DNA from: Ailurus styani
Lineage: Eukaryota > Chordata > Mammalia > Carnivora > Ailuridae
Assembly: GCA_002007465.1 (NCBI GenBank)
Contig: LNAC01000335.1
Span: 1,510,026-1,574,025, forward strand
Direction of reading: 5' to 3'
Length of the DNA stretch: 64,000 bases
The translations under genes were made by a program, and so were the position numbers. The notes below the pieces were generated by a model. It was not told where the DNA came from. It was given only the letters and a program-made list of their open reading frames with translations, and did no database searches. This document shows, one piece after another, positions 49,058-64,000 of this stretch (positions within the stretch are counted from its first letter, which is position 1; every line of letters starts with the position of its first letter).

Positions 49058-49465
49058 TTTGAATCCTCAGCAATCCTCTTAGTGTGTGAGTCCCCATTGT
49101 ACTCCCTGCTTTATTGCTGCGTGAATTCCATTGTATAGTTGTGCAACTCCCCTCTGTACAGTTGTGGGGGTTGACTCCCCTTTGTATAATTCTGTGATAT
49201 CATCATTGTCCAGTTGCGATTTTCCATTGTACAGTTGTGTGTCTCTTCATTGTAAAGTTGTGTGACCCTTTATTGTCCAGTTGTGTGATTTCCCATTGTA
49301 CAGTTGTGTGACTCTTCACCGTACAGTTGTGGGTCTCTTCATTGTCCAGTTGTGTGGTTCCCCATTGAACTGAGGAGAGAACCGAGGCTTAGAGAAGGGT
49401 GAGTGACACCCCAAGAGTAGGCAAGGCTGGTGAATGTCAACCCCACCCAAGTCCAGTTCCAAAAC
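49058..49465 (-). repeat. MIR SINE, antisense, split by a minisatellite
   Basis: TTTGAATCCTCAGCAATCCTC and GAGTCCCCATTGTA on the left, and GAACTGAGGAGAGAACCGAGGC, TTAGAGAAGGGTGAGTGAC and GCAAGGCTGG on the right, are the two halves of a reversed MIR. They meet where the consensus reads CCCCATTTTACAGATGAGG. Confidence 0.65.
49095..49366. repeat. Minisatellite, about 11 copies of a 21-28-base unit
   Basis: The core unit is CATTGTACAGTTGTGTGACT plus CTTC. Variants include CATTGTCCAGTTGTGTG, CATTGTAAAGTTGTGTG and CACCGTACAGTTGTGGG. The unit start resembles the CCCATTTTACAG of the surrounding MIR, so the array probably arose from it. Confidence 0.85.
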
Positions 49466-49879
49466 GTATGTTAGCTTCTTATTTACTTTCTAATTTCAGG
49501 GGAAGCCATAAGTGATGAGATGACAACAGTGGGAGCAGAGGGGACCGAGGGGCTGGCATCAGGACACACCCCTAACAGAAGCTGTGTGGGACCAGGGCTG
49601 GGAAGAGAGCAGGCTTCTCTAGACACACAGTTAATGGGCATCATTCTCTCTTGCCCTCAGTCTGCCGTGTGACTTCAAGGTGGTGATGAGGTCCCCGGGA
49701 CCCCTCTGCATACAGGGAGAATAACGCAGGCCTGTTCTGCTCAACATGCTGATACCCCCGAGAGAGTTCTAGGCTAACACTCAAGTTAGCTCAGTTGACC
49801 GTGAACTGTAGATAACACCCTTCTTCTGGAATTTTCTGAAGTACTAATCATACCCTAGTAATAACTCAACACTTTGTGC

Positions 49880-50410
49880 TTCCCATGCTCACACCCATCA
49901 CGGGGGCTTCCCAGGCCTTCCTGTGCCACAGACCCCTTTGGAACTTTGCTGAAGCTTGTGTCCCCTTCTCATAGCGATGGTTGTAAATAATACATATAAA
50001 TATATATGGATGTATATATATACACATACATATATATATGCGCCAATTACAGTGAACTGCTAATATCAACAAATTAGAAATTATAATATAATGTCTACTT
50101 ACTTATTAGCTCATTAAATAATAAAATCCAGTGATGAGTTGAATAAATATGATTATTTTGAAGGACGGAGGAACATAAATGATATTTCTAGATATTCATG
50201 ACAAGGATTGTTGTAAGAATATCTGTAACTTATGATGGTAACAAACAAAGCCTGGGCACTACTGAAAATGGTGTGGTTTGTTTATGCTCATGATTAAAGA
50301 AAATGCTGAATTTTAGCTGGAGGTTTAACGAAAATAAAGATGTAGTTATCCTCTATCTTCACAGGCTCCTAAGATCGTAGCTGTGCCCCATGTTAGGAAC
50401 TCCTGAGTCA
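49880..50410. mobile_element. Non-autonomous hAT-type (MER-class) DNA-transposon relic
   Basis: GCCACAGACCCCTTTGGAAC near the left, TATTAGCTCATTAAATAATAAAATCCAG and GTTTAACGAAAATAAAGATGT in the middle, and CATGTTAGGAACTCCTGA at the right follow the layout of an old MER element with 'GGACCCCTTTGG' and 'GTTAAGAACCCCTG'-like ends. The exact family is not named with confidence. Confidence 0.5.
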
Positions 50411-51736
<1,326 letters not shown>

Positions 51737-52039
51737 TAATGTTCATGCTTACGGTTCGAAGAGTAATTATACTGCAGTTTAATGGAAATGAAGAAGCAGG
51801 TTCCACATCTTATCATTTGCTAGCTCCCTGCATCTGTAGCATTCTTCTTTTTGGTTTGTTCTGATGTTTCCCTTCCCTGTCAATGGTCAGCAAATGGTCA
51901 TAAATGAGATCCAAGTCAGAAGGGAGTTATTGGAGGCTCTAGATCATTTCCCATTTGTCAACCCTTTTTAGTTTCAGAGCACTCTACGGATGGGTGACTA
52001 GCAAGTGTGCTTATCGTGGGAAACTGAAACAACAAATGA

Positions 52040-52236
52040 GGGGCGCCTGGGCGGCTCCGTCGGTGAAGCCTCTGCCTTCGTCTCAGGTCATGATCTCAGG
52101 GTCCTGGGATCGAGCCCCACCTCTGGCTCCTTGCTCAGCAGGGAGCCTGCTTCTCCCTCTCCTCCCAGCTCCTGCTCTTTCTTCTATCTCTGTCTCTCTC
52201 CCTCTCTCTCAGATAAATAAATAAAATCTTCAAAAA
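52040..52236 (+). repeat. CAN-SINE, sense
   Basis: GGGGCGCCTGGGCGGCTCCG, TCAGGTCATGATCTCAGGGT and AGATAAATAAATAAAATCTTC. GAAACAACAAATGA before and AAAACGACAAATGA after are the target-site duplication. Confidence 0.95.
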
Positions 52237-53571
52237 AATAAAACGACAAATGAATGAGCCAATGTCATGGGCACCGAGAAACACCCAGCAAGCCACTGGC
52301 TAGCGCCAGTGAGGTGGGAAGCTGCCATGAGCTAGTAGAGACAGCTCTACCCCAGGACCAGGCCTGGGGGACCGTGGGCAAGGGCCCCCGCTGAAAATAG
52401 ATCCCCTTCGTATCCGTGGGAAGAGAGCTAACGGCTTACTTTTTGGAGAGGTGTTCATTCGTTCTTGCTCCTTGAGTATCATGGACGAAGTCACTTCCAC
52501 TTTTGCACTAATAATCGTTCAGGAGATTGAATGGACTAATACGTACACTGAGAACGCAAATGTTTTACCAGCATTGAAAGGCATAGATTGACTTTTCTGA
52601 AAGTAGAATTTCAAATCGACTGCGTTCCGTGTAAATGTAAATTCTGAAGATTATTACAAAGGAGTGGAGCATTTTCCTTCTTTTGTTTGGTGTTTCTAAG
52701 ATCACAGTTTAAGTGTAGCTTGAATCTTATTGTGTCCTCAAAAGTCATATGCAGGAACCCACCAGTGATCAAATGGGCTGGTAGAGCAGAGTGAGGACAC
52801 AGTGAAGGATTTTGATGAGTTTGGTGGGGGGAGCGTGCCCGCTGATGATCACCTTTATGGCTTTTTACTTGGGAGAACCATTTCTGGCCAGATATTTCCT
52901 CCTCCAGATGGTTATGAAGCATCAGTCATGATAAGTTTCAGTACTCCAGTGAAAATAGCCTCTCGCTGAAGCCAGTTTTCAATTAATAATTAAATGATCA
53001 AATTTACTCTTTTTGGTCTGGTGGTTCCTTTAATACCAGCTTAACATCTAAACTTTCCAGTGGTTGCCCAAAGACTGTAAAAACTAAATAAGCACCATAC
53101 TTAATGAGTTTAAAGGATCCCAAGGGGCCTGTGCATTGTGTTTCTGATTTGCATATACAGAATATCTTTATGATTCAGGCCCCGGTCCTGTCAGTGTTGT
53201 GGCACAGGGAAGTTTATAAGTATCAGAAGGGAAAATCCCAATGTGTAAGATGAATTTATTTCCATTACCTTTAATTAAAAAAATCAATAACTTAGACTAT
53301 CATAAGCAGCCATTGTAAAATGGTAAGTATAAAATGTATTTACTACAGTCAGATCACTCTTTGCAAATTTAAATTAATTTTTTTAAGAGCATGCCAATCA
53401 GCTGATGAGGTTCTTTCTTGTGGCTGTTACTACTCTGATTGAATAAAATACATATTTCACTAAATATTCCTTTATTTTACCATCTGATTTCATACCCATT
53501 CCTAAGGCAGGATTCAGACAGCACAGTCTGTTGATATTCCTTCTGAAGGATTATCTATGTATATTTATGAC
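52237..53571. other. Intron 2 unique sequence
   Basis: No recognised repeat or gene. It is AT-rich towards 53500. Confidence 0.5.
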
Positions 53572-53588
53572 AAAAACCAGCATCCCAG

Positions 53589-53788
53589 GGCTGCCTGGGT
53601 GGCTCAGTCGGTTGAGTATCTGCCTTCTGCTGGGGTCATGATCCCGGAGTCCCCGGATTGAGCCCTGCGTCGGGCTCCCTGCTCAGAGGAGAGCCTGCTT
53701 CTCCCTCTACCCCTCACTCTGCTTGCGTTCTCTCTCTTTTTCTCTCAAATAAATAAATAATACCTTAAAAAATCCCCACAAAAACCAT
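53589..53788 (+). repeat. CAN-SINE, sense
   Basis: GGCTGCCTGGGTGGCTCAGT, CTGGGGTCATGATCCCGGAG, GAGCCTGCTTCTCCCTCTAC and TCAAATAAATAAATAATACC. AAAAACCAGCATCCCAG before and AAAAGCCAGCATCCCAG after flank it. Confidence 0.94.
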
Positions 53789-54214
53789 AAAAGCCAGCAT
53801 CCCAGATTCATTCCTGGCATTTCTTTTCACTTTGTAAATGTTGGAGAACAGATGATTTCACTTCAGTTTAGGATAAAATGTGGAAGATTATAATAATGAT
53901 GATGATGATTCTTCATATATAGTAGCTTTAGCTTTTTTGAAAATTTGGCCCATGATCTGGTGATGGAAGTCATGTTAGGCAACCTGATTATATGATTAAA
54001 ATTTCCTTGGTCTATGTTATGGTACCTGGAGGTTGTAAAGAAGGTGGTCTGTCTAACCTCCCTATTTTGCCCAGCAGTCTTTGACCTTTCAGATATTTTT
54101 TGGAAAAATAGAACTATCTGAACCATCATGGCAACTGCCAGGGATTTTGTATGTAGCTGATCACTGTATCTACCTGATGTAGTAAGAGAATAGTCAGTAC
54201 ATAAGTTTATTTTA

Positions 54215-54385
54215 TTTTTATTACTTCTAAAGATTTTGTTTACTTATTTGAGAGAGAGAGAGAGAGAATGTGAGTGAGGGGAGGAGCAGAGGGAGAGAGT
54301 CTAGCAGACTCTGCTCAGAGCAGGAAGCCTGACACGGGGCTCGATCTCATGCCCTTGAGATCATGACTTGAGCGAGGTCAACAAC
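54215..54385 (-). repeat. CAN-SINE, antisense, head missing
   Basis: TTCTAAAGATTTTGTTTACT, a GA run, CTGCTCAGAGCAGGAAGCCTG and GAGATCATGACTTGAGCGAG. The CACCCAGG.GCCC end is absent, so the SINE is 5'-truncated. Confidence 0.85.
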
Positions 54386-56751
54386 TGAAAATATACTTAA
54401 GGAGAGAGGCTGTGATTCAGATAACTCCCTAAGAAAAGACATACACACTTAATCTTTACATTGATTTTCCATCCAGCCACGTTCAACCGCATTGCCCCTT
54501 CCAGGAATTTCCTTTTTTTTCTGCCCAGGTCCCCTGGCAGAGGATGCACCAGCTAAGGCGACCTTCATGTCTGCCAAGGTGGTAAGGTGCAGTTAGCAAT
54601 CCCTCACGGGGCACCTGGGATCCCTGATGGGACACAGGTGCCATATTGAAATCAACACAGAAGTCCTGAACCGCTCGTGTAACCTGTGACCCAGGAAGGC
54701 CATAGCCAGGGACGAAGGCTGCTGGGACCTCTCCGGGGTCCCCCCGGGCAGCTGCTCTTCTACCGTGAACGTGAAGGGGGACCTCCCTGGACTAGGAGCT
54801 GATTCGGAGACGGTGATCCAAGGACCCCCTGTTCTCTCTTTCCCGTGATCCTTGCAGCCCGACTTGTTTTGTTTCCGTGTTCCCTCCTGATCTAAGGAGA
54901 TCAGGTGGAGCGGGCTTTGCTCTGACACGTTCGCAGGCCATCCTTTGACTGCCCTCACCCCCCGTGCCGCTCGTCACATCTCGTGACGCTCAGGCCTCGC
55001 CCTTTTTGCATTCATTATGATATTCCATCTTATACAGCAGGCAATGGGTACACGACTCCTTCCATCAGAGGCTCTCATGGCGTACTTACGAATTGTTATG
55101 AATTAAACCATACAACATCCTTAAAGAAAATGCAAGTTGTAGCATCAATGGAATTTTTTCCCCCAGAGGCATTTGGCTGACTGAGCGGTCACAAATGGGT
55201 GGCTAATTTCGTTGTCATGGTTTTATTTCCAAGCAGCTCACCCTTGCATTTCCTGACACGATCCCCCACCATATAGAATGTTTTAAAAGGAGACTCGCCT
55301 CGAAAGCGCGCGGCTGAGCCCCCGCGGGGAGTGGGGGGGGGGCGCTGGTCTGCCCCTGCCCTGCGGGGGGCCCGGACTCCCCACGGGTCTGCCTGCCGCA
55401 GAGGGAGGTGCCGCCGTTCGCAGCGGCCTCAGCGATGGTCTGACATCCCGTCTGTTCTGCATCACTCAGGGGCCCGCCGGGACACGTGACGCTTCCCTAG
55501 AATTAGGACGCGTCCCAGGGCTGCACTCTTGTAAACACAGAGATTTCACGGGACGTGAATGAGCTCAGTCACACATTTCATTCGGTCACAAATGAAGGAT
55601 TTACGACCTGTTCGCATTGTGATAGGCTTCCTGGGCCATTCTTGTCCGGTTTCTGAGGTGGGAAATTAGCAGCGTCGTCTTAGGTTTTGCTAGTGCAGAA
55701 CTTCAAACGAATCAGAGCTGAGAGCCTCTCATCAGCTCGGATCTCAGTGGGTCTCCCCTGCGTGTTCCTTTATGGTCGGGAATCTTTGTGGGGACAGCAA
55801 AACAAAACACACGGGACTGAACGATTTTTGTCTGTTTTATGCAGAAAGAGCTGTAGTCGTGACTGCTCGGTGCCTAAGGGCGTGCCCTTGTCCCTGGGGA
55901 AGCTGCACACGGCTTCGGGGAGCAGTCACACACATGATTGCCTCCGGGGTGCGTGCTTTTCCTCAAGATCGCTGGCATTTCATGCAAGTCTCAGATTGAC
56001 CGGCATGCACATATTTTTATTTAACTTGCAAAGTGTCTGTTTGCCAAGCCATTTTAGGGTATCTTTGCATAGCATGTAGGAATCCGGTTTACAATGAGGC
56101 AGCTGCAGCCCAGTGTTCCTCCTGGGTGCCCTTTGTGGGAAATGTCCCATCCCCCCCGGCTCAGGCTCCGAGCGGAGTGCAGGGAGCACACGGGAAGGGA
56201 CGCTGAGAGGCAGGGTTTCTGGGCCCGCTCCGTCCTGACAGTCGGAAATGCTCCGTGGAGACGGCTGGAATCGCCTCCTAAGGAATCAGAGTTGCAGCAG
56301 ACGCCTTAGTCCCCTCAGTAACATCAGCAGGGTCTGACCCAGGCTTCAGCGTGTCCAGCCCAAGGACCTGTGCGCGGGGAGGCCGGGGGCCCCCATCCAC
56401 AGAGCCCGTCTGCCTGCTGGTCCCTCTTTCCGGGGGCCGCCCACCATCTCCCTGGGGAAGTCAGTGATGGGCTCCTGCTTCTCTCTTGCTCCTCCCTCGC
56501 CTGCTGAGCCCCGCCTGGAACTCGCAGTGGACCTTCTGTGGATCGAGCTGCGTGCAAATGAGGAAAAGACACCATTGCTGAATGAGGTCCCATTTGAGAC
56601 AGTGGAGTGATGATCGTGGGAGAAAGTCCCCTTGGCAACAGTTGCAGCTTAGCCATTTATCTGCTCGGCATAGGTGCCCTGAAAATGGGTAGGCCTGTTC
56701 TCTTCAAATTGACGCACTTGACTTTTGCTCCCGTGGGTATCTTTCCCCCAC
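54386..56751. other. Intron 2 sequence, including the CpG-dense patch
   Basis: No repeat is recognised. GC content is raised at 54590-54980 and 55295-55500. Frames of 110-130 codons overlap on both strands and are not believed. Confidence 0.5.
55295..55500. promoter_or_regulatory. CpG-dense, G-rich patch in intron 2
   Basis: About 200 bases carry roughly twenty CG dinucleotides (GCGCGCGG, CCGCGGGG, GCCGCCGTTCGCAGCGG, GCCCGCCGG), plus runs of G at about 55326-55340 and 55363-55370. The surrounding intron is CpG-poor. It could be an intragenic CpG island acting as an alternative promoter or enhancer. I see no exon or clear initiator. The short antisense open frame here is probably spurious. 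Confidence 0.45.
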
Positions 56752-56950
56752 CCCCCCCAAATTCAAGTTAGTTGACATATAGTGTAGTATTAGTTTCAGG
56801 GTAGAATTTAGTGATTTGTCGGTTGCATGTAACACCCAGTGCTCATCACATCACGTGGCCCCTTTAATGCCCATCTCCCAGGGTTCCCCATCCCCCCGAC
56901 CCCCCTCCAGCAACCCTGGTTTCCTGGAGTTAAGAGTCTCTTACGGCTTG
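56752..56950 (-). mobile_element. Carnivore L1 3' UTR fragment, antisense
   Basis: AATTCAAGTTAGTTGACATA, TTTAGTGATTTGTCGGTTGC, ACACCCAGTGCTCATCACAT and CTTTAATGCCCATCTCCCAG are the reverse complement of a typical carnivore L1 3' UTR. It is heavily 5'-truncated. Confidence 0.85.
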
Positions 56951-60698
<3,748 letters not shown>

Positions 60699-61368
60699 TG
60701 AGTGTAGGGATGGAGCCTCCTAATGTACTTGAAAATGTTTTCAAGTGAATATAAGACACGTGTGGCATTTTAAAATATGCTGCCCGTGTATAATTTATGA
60801 AATAAGTAAAAGTAAAATAATTCTGTCCTGTAGTGAAATATTGAAAACGTCTTCCCATTATTCCTTGATATGGTATGAAATCGAAGGAATGAAGTCACAT
60901 ATAACCTACTATATTTTTTGTTCCATAACCCAGTAGCTGGTACCGCCTTGCTTTTGTTCAGTTAAGTAAATTCGTTCTTCTGAGTCTTCTGATTAAGTGA
61001 TATTTATGAAAGACTCCAAACGCTTAAAAATACAGATCACGGGCAGTGTCCGTATGGACGACGGCATGTTGAGGGACACAAGTCTGGCTCCAAAAGGAAC
61101 TTGGGCACTTGTGTGGCCCCTTGTAATTCATGATGGACAGAGCTCAGGGATTCTTTGGAATCCTAACAACTCTAAGTTATCTTACACCAGTGACGTAGTT
61201 TCTGCTTCTGATTCCATACCCGTGCTTCTTTGAGAAGAACTAAATTTTGCTTGTCTGACTTCTTGAATATTAAAACACATGGAATTTATTCCATATTCAG
61301 AATTTTGAGTCTTCAAATCATGGTCTGTCCTGAAGGAGGAGCTCTGAAAATAGAGTGTAGTAAACATC

Positions 61369-61424
61369 GACTGTGTTTGCTGTTGGCTGTAAACTTTGAC
61401 TGCGTTTGCTGTTGGCCGTTGGGG
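61369..61424. repeat. Short tandem duplication, about 29-base unit, two copies
   Basis: GACTGTGTTTGCTGTTGGCTG and GACTGCGTTTGCTGTTGGCCG are adjacent near-identical copies. Confidence 0.8.
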
Positions 61425-61503
61425 TGATGGATGGAGGGGTGTGGCCTGAAGATTTCTCAGTTGGAGAAGGAATTACTTTCTTCTTATTATTAAATATACA
61501 CTT

Positions 61504-61705
61504 GGGATGCCTGGGTGGTCAGTCGGTTGAGCTTCTGACTCTTGATTTTGGCTTAGGTCATGATATCAGGGTCCTGGGATTGAGCCCTGCGTTGGCGCTG
61601 CATTCAGTGGGGACTCTGCTTGAGATTCTCTCTCCCTCTCCTTCTGTTCCCCCCTCTGCCCTGTCCCGTGCACTCTCTCTCTCTCTCATGAATAGATATT
61701 TTTAG
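61504..61705 (+). repeat. CAN-SINE, sense (older subfamily)
   Basis: GGATGCCTGGGTGGTCAGTC, GGTTGAGCTTCTGACTCTTG, GATTTTGGCTTAGGTCATGA and CTTGAGATTCTCTCTCCCTC. AAATATACACTT before and AAAATACACTT after flank it. Confidence 0.92.
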
Positions 61706-61717
61706 AAAATACACTTC

Positions 61718-61930
61718 AGATGGTTGCCAGAGGCTAGGGCAAGGGAGGAATGGAGAATTACTGTTTAAGGGGGACAGTTTCAGTTTAGAAGATGAGAAAG
61801 TTCTGGAGATGCATGACAGTGATGGTTGCCCCAAAGCGTGATTGTTACTGGAACACAATGGAACGCAATGGCTTACAAGTGGCCAAGGTGGTAGATTTTA
61901 TATTAGGACAATTTACCCACAATAAAAAAT
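61718..61930 (+). mobile_element. Old L1 3' UTR fragment, sense
   Basis: GATGGTTGCCAGAGGCTAGG, GACAGTTTCAGTTTAGAAGA, AAGTTCTGGAGATGCATGAC and TTTACCCACAATAAAAAATG follow the order of L1MA/MB 3' ends. Confidence 0.7.
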
Positions 61931-64000
61931 GTACAGTTTAGCTTCCATTTAATTTAGACTAAGGATATTATGTAAGTCTTAAAAAAATTGCCTTGTCATG
62001 GTAAGAGGGAAAGTATTAGCGAAAAAACCGTTACTTGTTAGCTGGTAGCATATCCATAATGCTAACAAGCAACAAAATGATAATACTCATTGGGTAACAA
62101 ATTCGCCTCATTTAAACCTCCTCAGACTCTTTTACTTAGTATAACTTCATAGATTATGGTCTATTTAATTTTTTATCTCCAGACCTCTTTCTAGTTTATC
62201 AATAAATGTTGATTTAAATTGAATTAAGAAGAACAAGTCAGTTGTCTAACACTGGGTAAAAGAACAAAATAGGAGAGAATTTGTGTTTTGGGGACTGGCT
62301 GAATTAAATACCCCAAACGAGCAGTTGCCAAGTGTGTGATCAGAAGTACATCTTGACATTGAGCTAATTCTAGGAACACCAGGTCCAAACCAGGTTTAAG
62401 ATCAACATTAATTAAGAATGAATAATACTTAAAACTTAAGGAAGAATTTACTTACATAGAGAGCTTTTGTTCTAAATTAAATCTTGTTTTTCAAAATCAG
62501 GTAATGGATAGTTAATGCATGTTTATTCTTAGGTGTGTTGATCAAGGTTCGTATTTTTACCCATCCCACCCCAATACGTGGTCGCAAAATTGTGATGATT
62601 CCAGTTTTTCAGATAAGCACTTTGGGGGGAACCAAATCCAAGCATCACCACCTGGCACCTTGTTTCAAGGAGCCCAGGGGATTAAGAGTCAAGAATAGTG
62701 GCGTTAGTGATCCTAGACCATGCCGTTGAGGACGGATGCTTGGACCCCTCGAGTCGCATGAGCTGATAATTAGGAGATTATACCTACAGCCTCTTGAAGA
62801 AGATCGGGCGGATTTGGCTGCTCTCTAGCCCCTCTCACACAGAGGACCTGCTCTTAATCCTAAAGCACATACCCTCCCAGAGGCCCTACCCATTATTCAG
62901 GTGTTTGTTTTTAATCTATGGCATTGCTGCCATTAATTCGAGAGTGAATTTAAGATTCTAAAACATTTCCTTGAGATAGTTACCCTCTTTATTAGCAAAA
63001 GTAATTTTGTCATTTTCTTAGTTTTGTGCTACTCCTATAAAAAGCTACCAGGCCCTTGGTGGCCCAATACGAGACAGAGCTGTTCCGTCACGGTTTCTGT
63101 AGGTCTGAAGTCCGGTCCCCCTGGCTGTGTCCTCTGGGTAAGGTGCCGGCCGAGCTGCACTTTCCCCTCCAAGGTGTGTGGAGGTGCCCAGGACGCTCCT
63201 CAGGTTGCGTGATTCACTGGGGGGACTCACAGGATCGGTGTGTAATCATAAAACTATGATTTATCCAGGATACGAAGCGAAACGAGTAAAGGAAAAAGGC
63301 GCATGGGGTGTAGACCGTAAGAAACCAAGCGTAAGCTTCCGTGAGTCCTCTCCAAGTGGAGACGTATGGAACGTGCCGAATTCCCTCCAAAACAAGTGAT
63401 AGTGATCCTTGTGAAGTGTTGTCAACCACAGAAGCTCATTAGAGACTCAGCAGCCTGGGTATCTATTGGAGGCTGGTCACACAGTCACCCTCCTTGCAAG
63501 ACCCCGACAAGGAAGGTTGGGTATTGAGTATAAACTGCTCTGTTTGCCCAAACATTAGGCACAGTGAGCCACTCGCATGATTAGGGTCTTGGGAATGGGC
63601 CAGCCTTGAGATTTGAATCAGTCTAGGTGATTTAGGAGTCCAACCACTGTGAAGAGGATGAGTCAGGTGGTCTCAGGCTCAACTGTACCCAAGAGGGAGG
63701 CTTGTCCCCTGCCTTCCCTGGGTCAGCTCCTGGCATGTTTTCCCCCATGGAGGTGGATGGGTTGGGAAGTCTGGGGAAGTGCTCTGATTTGCCTAGCTCC
63801 TCATGAGGGGCCATCTGAGAACTCCCATCTGTGGTTGTTGGAAGAGTCCATGCCAGCAGGTGGCCCTGTCTGCCCCACACGAGGCACCAAAGCTCCCGGG
63901 CTATGGGCGGAGCCGTGTAAGGACCTCGAGGCCACCCCAGTGGGTTGGCATGGGCTAAGAAGGGAAGGATGTGGGAGGGCCATATTTTCAAATTTCCTAG

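Noticed and set aside
49095..49366. Repeated units resembling a CRISPR-like array
   Set aside because: Units are directly adjacent without unique spacers, vary in length, and lie in a mammalian intron; it is a minisatellite.

Overview
This is a nuclear genomic window from a placental mammal. It is almost certainly a caniform carnivore, and probably a mustelid (weasel, mink, marten or otter group). The evidence is at least 19 tRNA-Lys-derived CAN-SINEs (SINEC type: a head reading GGGCGCCTGGGTGGCTC and an (AAAT)n / AAATCTTT(A)n tail), many with perfect target-site duplications, together with carnivore-type L1 3' ends. Several SINE tails carry a CTGCCTGCCTCTCTGCCTAC stretch that I associate with mustelids; this placement is inference. 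There are no bacterial-style operons, CRISPR arrays or rRNA genes.

Only one protein-coding gene is visible: the 5' part of a contactin-associated protein-like gene on the + strand. It fits CNTNAP3 (Caspr3) best, with CNTNAP4 as the closest alternative. Exon 1 (start codon 21886, donor after 21970) encodes the signal peptide. Exon 2 (51558-51668) and exon 3 (60427-60620) encode the start and core of the N-terminal discoidin (F5/8 type C) domain. The three exons join in frame to 130 residues (85 + 111 + 194 nt). The remaining ectodomain, membrane segment and cytoplasmic tail lie beyond the right edge. The start codon sits in a CpG island interrupted by a 202-base run of N at 21625-21826, which probably hides the transcription start site.

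Layout: 1-21.5 kb is 5' flank, a patchwork of old L1 3' ends, six CAN-SINEs all in antisense orientation, a MULE/MuDR-type DNA-transposon relic with terminal inverted repeats (13.2-14.0 kb), an ERV1-like solo LTR (about 19.2-19.6 kb) and MIR fragments. 21.5-22.7 kb is the CpG-island promoter and exon 1. Intron 1 is 29.6 kb: its first 10 kb is nearly free of SINEs and L1s, then two long antisense L1 elements (32.1-35.6 and 42.5-45.9 kb) are broken by nested SINEs, with an L1-ORF1/HAL1-like relic between them. A MIR-derived minisatellite lies at 49.1-49.4 kb and a hAT-type relic at 49.9-50.4 kb. Intron 2 is 8.8 kb and contains an unexpected CpG-dense, G-rich patch at about 55.3-55.5 kb. Intron 3 runs off the window.

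The most notable observations are the MULE transposase relic with its inverted repeats, a minisatellite grown inside a MIR, an intragenic CpG island, a Trp-to-Ser change at the last codon of exon 3, and splice-like T-tract/AG ends on antisense SINEs in the introns. I found no convincing unknown protein-coding system. Other open reading frames are short, overlap on both strands, or lie in repeats.
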